64,000 bases of DNA from Trogon surrucura (lineage: Eukaryota > Chordata > Aves > Trogoniformes > Trogonidae). Location: NCBI GenBank assembly GCA_020746105.1, contig CM036617.1, forward strand, positions 167,098,912 through 167,162,911, in the 5' to 3' direction. Every line of letters begins with the position of its first letter. Position 1 is the stretch's first letter. Shown here one piece after another: positions 24,901-36,201 of the stretch. The notes below the pieces were generated by a model. The model did no database searches. It saw nothing but the letters and a program-made list of their open reading frames with translations, and was not told where the DNA came from. Both the position numbers and the translations under genes were made by a program.

Positions 24901-25154
24901 CCTGCTATAACTCTCCCTTCATCTTACCTCAAACTGAGACACACACAAAAAAAGACTTAATCTCAAGATGTGAACTCTAGCTGCTAAACTGTTAGAGCAG
25001 AAACTACATTTACATGTCAGCAAGCCATCAGAACTACAGCAGAGGAAATAGGCTGGTTACATACACAAAAGCAATACAACACCATGCAGAGAACAACTAA
25101 TTTTCCTTAGGCAGACAGATAACACAGCAGTTTGTGGTTTTTATTTAAAACACT
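18908..25154. other. Long stretch without recognised features
   Basis: This is ordinary AT-rich DNA. A (GAT)n run occurs at 19169-19184 and poly(A) runs at 19393 and 24779. Several reverse-strand open frames of 60-90 codons occur between 19.6 and 24.7 kb, but stops interrupt them in every frame and I recognise no domain. Confidence 0.35.
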
Positions 25155-25650
25155 TCCAGTTATCCACAACTTCTCCAGGCAACCAGTTCCAGTGTCTCAC
25201 CACTGTCACAGAAAACGATTTCTTCTTAATATCTAATCTAAATCTACCCTCCTGCAGTTTGAAATCATTGCCCATTTCCCTCTATTACTGCACTCCCTGA
25301 TAGAGAGTCCCTCCCCATCTTTCCTGTAGGCCTCCTTGAGGTACCGGAGGCTGCTATAAGGCCCAGTGCCCTCTCTTCTCCAGGCTGAACAGCCCCAACT
25401 CTCTCAGCCTGTCTGCAGAGGGGAGGTGCTCCAAGCCCCTGATCATCTTTGTGACCTCCTCTGGACCTGCTCCAACAGGTCTGTGTCCTTTTTGTGTTGT
25501 GGGCTCCAAAGCCAACTGCAGTGAGGGGGAGGTCTCACAAGAGCAGAGCAGAGGAGGAGAACCACCTCCCTTGACCTGCTGGCCACACTTCTTTTCATGT
25601 GGCGCAGGACACTGTTCACTTTCCGAGCTGTGAGAACATCACTGGCTCAT
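25155..25650 (-). mobile_element. CR1 LINE fragment, reverse strand, tail lost
   Basis: The reverse strand matches CR1 ORF2 C-terminal sequence from the 'gttatccacaacttctccaggcaacc' equivalent through 'cttgacctgctggccacac' and 'aggacactgttcac'. The 3' UTR and octamer tail expected at its left edge are missing. It is more diverged than the copy at 15.4 kb. Confidence 0.88.
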
Positions 25651-28509
25651 GTTCAGTTTCTAGAAAATATCAATCACGAAAAATCTTAAGTCAGTGCTTC
25701 TAGAATCCATTTTCTGTATCAAATCATTCATATTTATGAGACCACAAAACAGAGAAAGTGGTATACCTTGAAGGGGAAAAATGGAACTACTTGTGCTCCC
25801 TTATCCAAACACATGCATCTTAGTTTAAGCAAAGTGCAACATGAAGAGTTTGAGTACTCAGATCTCCCAACTTTAAGGACAACAGGAAGGAGATAAAGGT
25901 TATAGTAAGCTGTAGTAAATGTAGAAGTTCAAGGAATTTAGGAACACACAGGATGAGACTAAATAGCATAAGCAAAGGCAAGCAGAGTTGGTTTTGATGG
26001 TCAAGAATCTGCACAAAGCAGATGTACCACAAAACCTAGAGGAGAACAGCTTCCTGCAAAGAAAAGTTTCTTCTCCATTTTACCATGACTAGAGTGCTGA
26101 TCACCAAAGTGCTTCCATCCTCCTCCAGGGAAAGTCAGCAGCAAATTGGGACTAACAGTTCAAGGATACATGCTACTTCCATTAAGACTTCAGGTTTTAA
26201 AAAATAGTAACAGCTGAGCTTAGAGATTATAAACTGGTCAGATTTTGCATACAAGCAAACAGCACTGTAAGTATTAAGGGATAAATCATGTTAGTTTTTC
26301 CCAGCTCAAGTATCAGCCAGGTTTACATTCATTAACATGCTTCATTATTCTGTAGGCTGTTGTTCCAATATCTTAGCTAAATGAATGCTAGTTCTGTGTT
26401 AGAAACAGTCCCTTCTCTTTAGAAGATGGAAGCAAATCCTTCCCCCTAGAGGAAGCACACCTCCCATACTAAGTTAGAAATAATCACAGCACGTCCAAAC
26501 CAACTGATAGCCTGCATCATCTACTGTAAGTGGCACTAACATTAGTTTTCAACGTTTTAACTTGGATAATTCCTATGATCCACGGTTTAGATTTTCTGTG
26601 CCAAATGAACAAGTCTTGGACTTTGTTTTGCAATGCCTCTCTTCCATTGATTGAGCGGACTGATAATTTCCTAGCCCAGAGAATGCAAGCTATTTACAAA
26701 ATTTATCTTATACTATCAGCAACAATTCCTGGAACACACATGCAGCTCTTACACTGGCATGCATGATAACTGATTTATCCTAGGCCATTAAAAAAAAAAG
26801 AAGCAGGTGCAATTCTGCAGCTTTCTCAGTTTGAGGATTAGCTCATGAGACATTAGTTTCACTCTCTCTGCTGCTGTGAGAACATTGCAGATGCCAACAG
26901 GATACCCAGCACAAAATCCTGGGCTATAGCACGGTCAGAATTCTTTCCCTCACATCTTGCAATAGCAAATCCAGGTGTGACAGAACTTCTTAATTTTCCT
27001 TTCCTGGCCCCATAATGAAACCAACTGCATATACTGGAGAGTATTGATGTTCTACCTCAATCAAAGCTGGAAAACTTCACAAGTATTTTCAGAAAAGGTA
27101 ATATATTCATCGTCTGCAGCATAGATTAGCTGATCTTCCCTAAGCAGAGTTCAGATCTATTCCAAATCGCTAAACAAGGCTTCACCTTTCCCTCCATTAG
27201 GTTGCTGATGGAGAACATAAGGGACCTCTTCCCCTCCCACCCCAGCACATACAGAGCACAGGCCAGTACCACAACCAACAGAGAGTTATGCTTGTGACTG
27301 ATCATAATGTCACTGAAGTTCTAGAACAAGGCAGTATGAAAGTCACATTGCTCACAGCGTTAATATTATTCTCTTTGATTAAAAAGAAAAAACAACCAGA
27401 CAAAGCAGATTTAAGTGCAAAAGGAAAACATCACATAAAGTGAAATTTTAGGGCAGGTCTGACCACAGATTAAGATGATGACCCACAACAAAATTTTTAT
27501 ACAAAAAGATAAGGTCACTGACTACATGCCACTAGGACGACCGAATAATATTATTTATTTTACTTTTCTTAAGAGTTTTCATTCAACAGTTACAAGTTTT
27601 GCTGCTTAAGAGTTCAAGTCATGCCCACTGTCCTTTCAGAGCAAAGGGAAACAACAAAAGTATCCCTAATCGCTGCAACACATCTGGTGAAACACACCAA
27701 ACTGCTAGAATTAAGACATTGTAAAGCATGACAACAAAAGGAACCATTTTTTGTCAGGCTATGAAATGCCCTTACCAATCCAGTGAAATCAGAAAGGCGC
27801 TTGGCTTAATGCAGAGCCAGCTAACTTTCCTGACCTCATCATCTAAACATCCTGCCTGGCTAAGAGCCACAAAAGTTAAGTTGGTACAGAAATTATTCTT
27901 GGGCAGAAGATCTAGACAGCTGCTGTAGGGTCTTACTACATCAGTGCAAGGCCAGGTATGGTTTGGCAAAATATGGAACCAGCTCCAAGTTAAACCAGTG
28001 ATAAAGGTTGTTAAGAGTCCCGACAAGATAACTGTATCAAATAATCAGAAATTTAGATGACACTGAAGACTCGATGCCACCATTATCCCATGTAACTCCG
28101 CTGCAGAGTTGCCATTGTAGGCAAGTCATACATCAGCTGTTGCAAATCCATGTGCCATCTAATTGTCATAGGCTGGCCATTCTTCCAAGCCTGCCTTCAA
28201 ATCAAGATTAAATGTCTTTCTGGAAAGAGGGAAAACACAAAGAAGGAAAATTCACTGCTTCCACTACTCGTAGCGTAAGAAGGGAAAAAAAAAAAAAAGC
28301 ACACCATTTTTAGATTTTCTTTGGCCTGCCTCCAGCTTCCCATTACTTTTTTTCCCCTCTGGATTGGGGAGCCTATCTTAGTAGTCATTTTCGCTGAAGG
28401 AACATATTCAATGGAATTACTGCTTTATACTAATTCTTTCTTTCAAAACTCAAGACTGGGCTGCATAAGCAAAAACATAGCCTGCACATCAAAGGAAATG
28501 ATTATTCCA
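25651..28509. other. AT-rich DNA without recognised features
   Basis: No repeat, island or convincing exon is seen. Confidence 0.3.
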
Positions 28510-29115
28510 CTCTGCTTGGCACCTGTGAAGCTACATCTGAAGCACAGCATGTCCATTCTTGGGACCTCAAATGCAAAAAAGATATTGGTAAGCAAGTCCA
28601 GTGGAGGACCACCAACATAGTTGTCGGCTGAAGAACATGACAGACGAGATGAGACTGATGAGCTGAACTGGTAGCATCAATAATAGAGAGCTAAGTGAGG
28701 AGAACTAATTGTTCTCTTCAGCAACCTAACTGGCATTCATAGAGAAGACAAAGCCAGCTTGTTTTCCGGAGACGGACAGCGCACTGGCAAAAGGAAATAC
28801 ATGCAGCAAGACAAATTCCAAATAAACAGTTAATTCATCACAAGGGTGGTCAAATGCTGCAACAGCTTGTCCAGAGGGGTTGTAGAATCTCTATCATTGA
28901 CAAACCCTGGAGCAACCCTTCCAACCTAAACTATCAGTTTAACTTTTAAATTGACAATTTCATGTTCTTGAGCCAGAGTGATTTTTGTGCTGCTCCCATG
29001 ACCCTTCCTGATTTTTCAAGATTACAGAAAAAAATTCCAACAAATCAACCCCATTGACGACGCCTTGGACTAGATGACCTTTAAAAGTCCCTTCCAGCCC
29101 AACACACTCTATGAC
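28510..29115 (+). mobile_element. Very old CR1 LINE relic
   Basis: Strongly diverged forward CR1. Points of match are 'ctgtgaagctacatctgaag' (28512), 'aagtccagtggaggaccacc' (28596), 'caagggtggtcaaatgctgc' (28841) and 'ggactagatgacctttaaaag' (29068), followed by CTCTATGAC at the tail. Insertions and substitutions are spread throughout. It is one of the oldest copies in the window. Confidence 0.75.
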
Positions 29116-31989
29116 AACAGGACTGCAACCTGTATTGATGCAGAATTCATATTGTCAGTATAAACAAGGCAGATTGATGGAATAAAGTGTATGACTTTCT
29201 TACTCTTTCTCAGTATTCAAGAAAATTTCAGCCCCTTTACATTAACTCTCTATTTGGAACTTTAGCTCACTTTTTTGTCGCCATGATCCCTACTTGATCC
29301 CAGGGTAGGGTTCGCCATTAAACAGTTATGGGTCTACAGCAGATGGTTTCTAAATGTACAATTTGAGATCTCGCCATGCAATAGCACACTCTTTGAGTGA
29401 GTCCCACTAAGCAATTATCCAGATGACTGTTAAGAGTCCATCTTTCTGTCCTCTGTAAGTTAACAAAAGGAACTGCTTTATGATACCAATCATAAAACTT
29501 TACTTGGAGCATCATTCCTATCCTTCTCCCCTTCAAAAGATTTAAGAAGCTTTTTAATCAATTTAATGCTTTATTGATACAGGTTTTGAGGTGAGATAGT
29601 TGAGGGGGGAGGAGTTGTTATTTAATAAAAAGACTGTATCAAGGCACAATTATATTACATGTACTGGGTACTCACACCAAGGAACTTTGTTCTAAAACTT
29701 GTTGCATCAGGACTTTTTTTTAATAAAGTTTTATTTCCATTGAACCACCTTACCATTAATTCTAATACTCTTTCCCATTGACTGAATCCCTCAGTTGTCT
29801 CTGCATTATTTTTCCCCAGAAATAACTATTTAACCTCAGATCAATTAAGTCATCCTGCCTGACCTTTTAAAATAAGTCTTCAAGCTCTTCTGGAATTTCC
29901 ATTGTATTTTAAGTTACTTGGAGGGATGCCTCAGAAAAGAAATAGTCTCATCCAATTATTTTAGAACTCCTGGGTGCTGATTATAAAGACCTGTTTATAG
30001 CCTTTCTTAAGAAATGTTTATCACAGACTCTTTAGTATCTTCCTCCAACTTCTAGATTTTAAGTACTTAAGTCACTTGCAAGGTATTATAAGGTAATCTC
30101 ACTTCTATCTAAAAACCCCCAAATATTTACTGTCATCTTTTGCCTTTTCTCTTTCACTACAAATCATATTAACACTGTCACCTAAACTGTTAAAATATAA
30201 GAAATAATTCTGACAGTCTCACCTTTGTTATGCTTTGCTTTACTAGTAAAGGTTTTCCTCTCAGGAACATTTTGCTTCTTTTAACTGGTTTTCTATGTTT
30301 TTCATGCCCCATTCAATGCCATTTCTCCTCCACCATCCTCACACACTCCACATAAAAGAAGGGCGGGGCTCTAAATTGCATCCTCCACATTGCAATGAAG
30401 GCCAGACTGATTTTAAAAGAATTTGCCCTGTATGGACAACCTTTACAGTTGTTAACTGCCATTTCTAGTGCAATTTATTTGACAGAATCCATCGTATACC
30501 TATTTACATACTTTCTCACACACACACCCTCACACACACCATTTTATACTTCTTTTTTTAGTTTGGATATGCATATAACCGGACTTCTAAAGGACAAGCA
30601 GAATTGCGTCCTGTATAAAATCTTAAAGGAAGTTATCAAAGGTGTCATACTAAATGAGAAAAGTACAAAAAAACCAAAACAAAGCCTCATTTGGCCCAAG
30701 TTGTTGGCATGCAGTATTCCACTCTGCCTTATCGACACAGAAGTATACCTTTCTTTATTATCATTAAATCCTCCCTTCCTCAATATCAACCAGTTATAGT
30801 TCTCTTTCCCAGCACATTTTCATGTTCTACATTGGCCTTATCTCATAGTCTGTTTCAGAACGGCTCAAACACTTTTAGTCCCTATCACTGCCATTTTAGG
30901 CTCAAATAATCTACTTGCCTACTTTGCCCTTCATTTTTCCTTCAACTAGACCAGGTTTGTCTACTGCCAGTTCCATATCCCTATCTTGAGCTGCCGTCTA
31001 CCTTTCAGTGACCATATTTTCCTTGGTCTGTTCATGCATCTCCAATTATCTTCTCTCTGTAGCCCAGAGACTTGCCAGATCCAGAGATTTTCTTTAACCA
31101 TCTCCCCTTTCCAGTCTCCCACACGGTCACAACTTTTTTTCGACTGGTAAAATAAAAACAACCCAAACAGATTTGTGCAGAACTAGCACATCTGCCCCAT
31201 TCAGTCATTTCATGCACGACATGCAAAACCACAATACAGCGTAATTAGCAGTACCATAATTTTATTAAAACTTGCTGTTCTAAAGGCAAGTTTATTGTCT
31301 TCTGAGGGGGGTAATAAGATACATAACATATTCTGATCTGTCTCCCTATTTATAAATACACCTTCTGGAAATTTACATAAATGCACTTGAGAACATGCAT
31401 TTATACTAAAACATAAAAGTACTGGACACTGAGGTGTTGAACATGCAACAGCTTTATCATCTTAAAAAGAAGAGAATTCAAGCTACAATCAAGTTAATGA
31501 AGTTTGTTCATAATACCATGAAGCCAACAAACCACCACTGGTGGATTCAACCTTCTGAATTCTGCACCCTTCTCAGGGGTAACCTCACAGTATTGCTAAG
31601 CCTCCATGTGCATCAACTGGTGTCACTATAGAGACAAAAATAACACAGCAGCAAAACAGTAGAGGTTTGAACCAAGCAAACCCAGCACCATTAGCAGCAA
31701 AACCTACATACTCAAAATTTCTAATTTTTAAGTCTTCAGTTTCACTTCAGTAAACATTCTACAATAATAGCTAGTTCGCATTCCCTGTAACAAGAGCGAC
31801 CCGAAAATAATTACAGCAAGAACAAATTACTTCCGGGCTTCCCAGAAAACACCTCTTTATATTTAAATTTAATCCCTGGCATTGTGCCAAAGTGGGGGAT
31901 GGGCATCTAAGTGAGGGAAAAACAAAAAAAAAACCCCAACTTCAAAGGCCTCTAAAACAGGAATGCAGAAAATGAGTTGCTTCTCTTAC
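29116..31989. other. AT-rich DNA without recognised features
   Basis: A short (CA)n stretch is at 30516-30540 and an imperfect T-rich region at 29.7 kb. If the first exon at 31990 is real, this is the start of its intron. Confidence 0.3.
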
Positions 31990-32115
31990 CTGGCTAGAAC
32001 GTGGCACGTGCAAAACGAGCTTCCTCCGCAGAGTAAGCCACTGACGTGCAGCTCATTTGCATAAGTATCACGAGCTACAAGTAGACTTCCAGGTCGGCCA
32101 TCTTGCTACCAAGAT
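31990..32115 (-). promoter_or_regulatory. Candidate reverse-strand promoter and noncoding first exon
   Basis: On the reverse strand this reads AAGATGGCC (YY1-type, 32104-32097), then ATGCAAAT octamer (32062-32055), CRE-like GCACGTCA (32049-32042) and CACGTG E-box (32010-32005). It ends in a near-consensus 5' splice site AGCCAG|GTAAGAG, so the exon would end at 31990. The ATG inside the YY1 element opens only 8 codons before TAG, so the exon would be 5' untranslated. YY1 motifs at this distance usually mark TATA-less start sites. Confidence 0.4.
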
Positions 32116-34365
32116 CTTGGTTTATTTGCACAGCAGCATGAATACTGTTCTTTAGGCAACCTGAGCTAATGCTTTTGTACCTCTCGCCTTGGTAGCATGC
32201 ATCTGCTTGCTACAGCCTGCTGGAACTCCCACTTCCCCACCACAAGTGGCTGAACGTGTCAGGAGTGCCCCTGCAGCTCACGCAGGGCGCCACAGCCTCC
32301 AAGGGAAACTTGCAACTGCAAGTGCCTCCAGTCGGACTCTTTGCACTGCCCTCTGTGCTGGCAGCTATTAGCACTGCAGCAACTATGTGCAGTGAAGTAC
32401 CTCCCACATACCACACGGTACTATCAACAAGCATAAATGTATTACAGCACAGCGCAAGGCAGCACACACACCAAAAAGAAAAAAGATAAAAGGAAAAGCT
32501 GAAAACACCTCAACATTTTCAACTAACAACAGTCTAATTACACCTATTTGTGCATCCTTTCACGTTCACAGGGCGGCTCTTTCGGCGCAGAAACCAGGGC
32601 GCTCCTGCAATCCGTGCCCAGGAGAAGTCCATGACACATGTTAGCTGCTGCCCACGCGGAGCCCGACTGCAGTCACAGCTCGCTGGCGCCAGTAAAAATT
32701 TACATAAAGGGGCCTCATTTCAAGACTCGATTGCGGCGCCGGGACATTGCCCAGCAAACCCCCCCCCACCCCCACCGGGCTAACCTGGGCTCTAGAAAAT
32801 ACCGTCTGCTTGTTGTTTGCTTACTGATAATCCAGAGCCCTGGCACAAGTCAAGCCTTGCTCTAACTGTTCATATAAACAAAAATTGACAACAGTCGCTG
32901 CAAAAGAAATTCCACCGTGAAGGCTGTTCCCAGGAGGATGCTGCGCTGCCGCTCCTCAGAGGTTCTGGTGGGCACTCTCTAGCAATTAAAATAGCCATTT
33001 TTTTCAGTGTGGTGCTCAATGCTCAGCAACCAGCTTTCCTTAAACTAGTATTTCCAATACTTCACAGCCTACCAATAACGAATAAATGACTATCAGCTCC
33101 GAGTAGGGGAGACACATTTTTAACCTAATGCTTACAGGTAATGTATCTGGCCATTTAATGTTTCTTCATTAGGCAGATGAAGAAAAAAAATAACCCCACC
33201 TGGAGCCACACACTTTATGTTTTCAAGTACCTAAAAGGTACAGTGACAGGCAGAGGCAGCAGCTTGGAATGCTGCCTCACTCTGCCTTTAAATAGTTAAT
33301 TTCTTGATTCTTACCTTTTCCTTTGCAGTCAAAGTCCATTACATCAATAAATGAATTACAAGTGCTTACACTAAAGTCACTCTTTGGGGTTGTTTTTTTT
33401 TGGGGGGAGGGATAAAAATAAAAAGCCAGGCTTTGCTTACTATGAAGTGCGCATATGTAAAGGATGAATCATTTGCCAATGCATTTTCCCCTCATTTGCT
33501 GCCTTATGAGAAACTCTTGAGAGCACGAAACAACACAAATAAACATACTATTTATTACACTAGGTAGAAAAATGAATTTGTGAAACTCTAAATAAAATCA
33601 AGTTAAAACCACTGTAATGTTTGCTTAGCTACATATCTAGTAACACTGCTGTAGTTGCAGCCTGGCACCATTTAGTGGAAAAGGAAAATGATGGAGACGG
33701 TGATGCCTGTCAATTCCAGTGGGGCAAAGGCAGAGAGCCTCGGGAGCAGAAGAGCCTGCTTTTCACCATGGCCTCTTCACCATGGTTCCCTGCATTGTTC
33801 CTCTTCAGAATGCCAACAATGTCAAGGCTAGAGACAGTCAAATTACTCTCTATGTCCTCCTTTCCACTGTGAGCGTAATTTGCTGTATGGCTGGTGCTAG
33901 GTTATTTGAGCATAACACAATTCGCTCATCTGTAAAGTCACAAAGACACTGATTTTGTGTCTGAAAGTATTTAGTAATGCAAATTATTCTTCACTGGTTG
34001 TTACAATTTGTCCTCAGCTGTTGTATCCAAAAAGCTGTAAGTGATGTGTAAGGGAAAATTAATCATATTTTTCCAGAATAAGTGTCGCATTAAAGCGACA
34101 GCCATTAACTATACGAGTGATCTGGTACTGCTTGTTTTACGTCACATGCATCTTTTGATTTATCTTACTTCTAGATAGATTTGTGTACATTAGCACATCT
34201 AAGCCCTGTGTGGAATACATCTTTCAGTGATGCTGTTGTCATCTGCAGAATGAATCATCACATGAATAGCCTCTGAGCTTAAAAATAAGGGGCAGCAATG
34301 CTGCCTTAGGAAAAAAAAAAAAAGCAAACCAAGAAAAAACCTTGTATTTCCCACATACAGCCCTC
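32116..34365. other. Mixed-composition DNA
   Basis: 32200-32790 is mildly GC-rich without becoming a CpG island. A reverse-strand segment 33315-33370 ends in a good 5' splice site (AAAAG|GTAAGAA) and contains ATG at 33339 opening 8 codons (MDFDCKGK). It could be a small start exon, but the 3' splice site is weak. TTCACCATGG is duplicated at 33765 and 33777. No gene is named. Confidence 0.25.
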
Positions 34366-34930
34366 CCTCCGTCCCTTCCCCCCCCTGCCCTGCGCCCAGC
34401 ACCACAGCCTTGTGCACAAACGCCAGAATAACAGTAAAACAGATACTGCAAAAACCGGAGCATTTTCTGTTCCCAACTCCAGTCCGCTCCGCGATATCCA
34501 GGCCAGAGCTTGCCGACAGCCCCGCGGGTGAGCTCTCCCTCTGTCAGGGGGAGGCACCACCCCGCTTCCAGAACCTTCAGGCAGAGTCGCCCCCGCTTCC
34601 CCCTCCCCGCTCCCTCCCTCCGCAGCCTCTCGCCCCACTGGCTATCCTGAAAGCTCATTTTCAAACAGGAAAACATTTTCGGGGAGAGGAGGAGCACTCG
34701 GTTTAGAGACGCACCAACGGGGTTATACAGCGCGGGGGGGGGGGGGGGGGGGGTGGCTGCCGCCAAGGCAGAGGTGAACTGAGGGGAAGGGAGGGGGGGG
34801 GCCGTGCCCAGCCCCGCACCCACGGCAGCCACCTCTGCCCGGGACCGGCCACCTGGCACCGGCACTGGGAGCACTTCAGCTCCTTCCAGACCGGGGTTCT
34901 TGGGTGGGGGGACGTGTGTGTCTGGTTGTG
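34366..34930. promoter_or_regulatory. GC-rich island with poly(G), possible promoter
   Basis: This block is GC-rich and moderately rich in CpG. A forward 5' splice site GCGG|GTGAGC ends a possible exon at 34527. The long reverse-strand open frame across it (about 210 codons) has poly-Pro and poly-Gly runs from simple sequence and no recognisable domain, so I do not call it a gene. Confidence 0.4.
34734..34753 (+). repeat. Run of 20 G
   Basis: Uninterrupted G20, followed by further G-rich sequence to 34800. It can form G-quadruplexes and is a likely site of length error in assembly. Confidence 0.95.
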
Positions 34931-35859
34931 GGCAGGGTTCACGGTGTTCTGTTTGGTGGTTTATTATTTTTTATTATTTGGGGAGGAGAGGTTGTGGGGT
35001 TTTGTGTGTGGCTTTCGCAGGGGGCTGCTGGTGGCCTTCCTTTTTTTTTTTTTTAAAATGGAAGAGTCTTAACCTGGGAGAATAAACAGCGTAATCAATC
35101 CCATTCTCACCTGACTGCTGCTACAGAGAAAGCCAAAATGTCTGCCTGCCCCTCCCATACTTAGCAGGCAGTCTGTGGTAACACCTGAGAGTTTTTATGA
35201 CTTCGCCTTCTCCAAACCAGGTAATGGGGCTCTCCCTCCAACACACAATCTTCTAGTCTCTCACCAGAAACAACCGTAAAGAGTCAAACGTAGTAAGTTA
35301 CAGTCAAACGTAGTAAGGCCAGTGGGGTTCAGAATAATTATTATTAGCTGTATGGTTTTGACTGGTACGAGTCAAAGACAGCATCCTCAAATTCTAAATC
35401 TAAGTTGATTCATCTCAGAATAGAAAGGTACAGGAAAGTCTGCCACGGAATGATTTGCCGAGTTCAGGCAAAATTTGAGATATGAAAGCATCTGACCAAC
35501 AAAGTTTGTCCAAAACAAAATAAATTATAACAAACAACACAAACCCATGATGAAATCTGTCACTGTAGACTCAGTAAAACCATCTATTTGGATTAATGGT
35601 TAGGTTATAGTGACACTGCTTAACTTAAATACACTGCCCCGGTCTTCTAAGGAGGACCACTGATCAGTAGCTTTATTGTGCAAGCTCATTACTTTGTAGA
35701 AATGTGTGCCCTGCTAGGATCAAACCCTTGAGGAACTAAAAAAAAAAAAAGGTTAAAAAGCGAACTTCCTGCCCCAGAAGACAGTAGAAAAGCTGAATGA
35801 TTACAAAAAAACCCAAACACCACAGAGTCAGCAAAATGTGCAGTAACTGGGGGAGAGGT
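34931..35859. other. Unassigned DNA right of GC-rich island
   Basis: Contains a 10-nt AG...GT pair on the reverse strand (35111-35120) and the duplication at 35282. Otherwise nothing is seen. Confidence 0.3.
35282..35317 (+). repeat. 20-bp-period tandem duplication
   Basis: AGTCAAACGTAGTAAG occurs at 35282-35297 and again at 35302-35317, separated by TTAC. This is a recent short duplication without known role. Confidence 0.85.
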
Positions 35860-36201
35860 AAAGCTGGCATGGGGACAGCATGACCACCACCTCGATGACC
35901 ACCGACTCGACTCAGATCAAAAAGGACTTAGACGCACCCATTCACCTGTAAGGAGCAGGCATGACAACTTACATAGCAAGGAAGGCTAATTTAAATATAA
36001 CTAACCAATAGCAGAAGCAATGATGACTGCTGACTAGTGAGCGTAAATTTAGGTGGGTTTTTAGTAAGATGAATATGTTTTAGTTCCTCTGTGTGGTGTG
36101 CTAGCTTTGTGAAATGTGCACATATGAAATAAACACCTTGGCTCCGTGTGCAAGACTGGCTTATTGCACGCTGGGTACTGAACCCCGCTTGTGAGACAAC
36201 A
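35860..36201 (+). mobile_element. Probable LTR (3' part), boundaries uncertain
   Basis: The right end has the layout of an LTR: a TTTAAAT-rich promoter region, AATAAA at 36128-36133 followed by 'caccttggctccgtg' and a U5-like end 'gggtactgaaccccgc' finishing ACAACA at 36201. No primer-binding site follows, so it would be solo or truncated. I could not fix the 5' end. A TGTAGACTC at 35566 preceded by TCAC, which also follows 36201, is one option. Confidence 0.5.

Noticed and set aside
33765-33786. Duplicated TTCACCATGG as a possible start-codon repeat
   Set aside because: Only a 12-bp-period duplication of ten bases without promoter or splice context.
34239-34874. 211-codon reverse-strand open frame
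   Set aside because: It is built on G20 and other simple sequence (poly-Pro, Gly/Arg runs) and ends in AT-rich sequence reading poly-Phe. No family resemblance.
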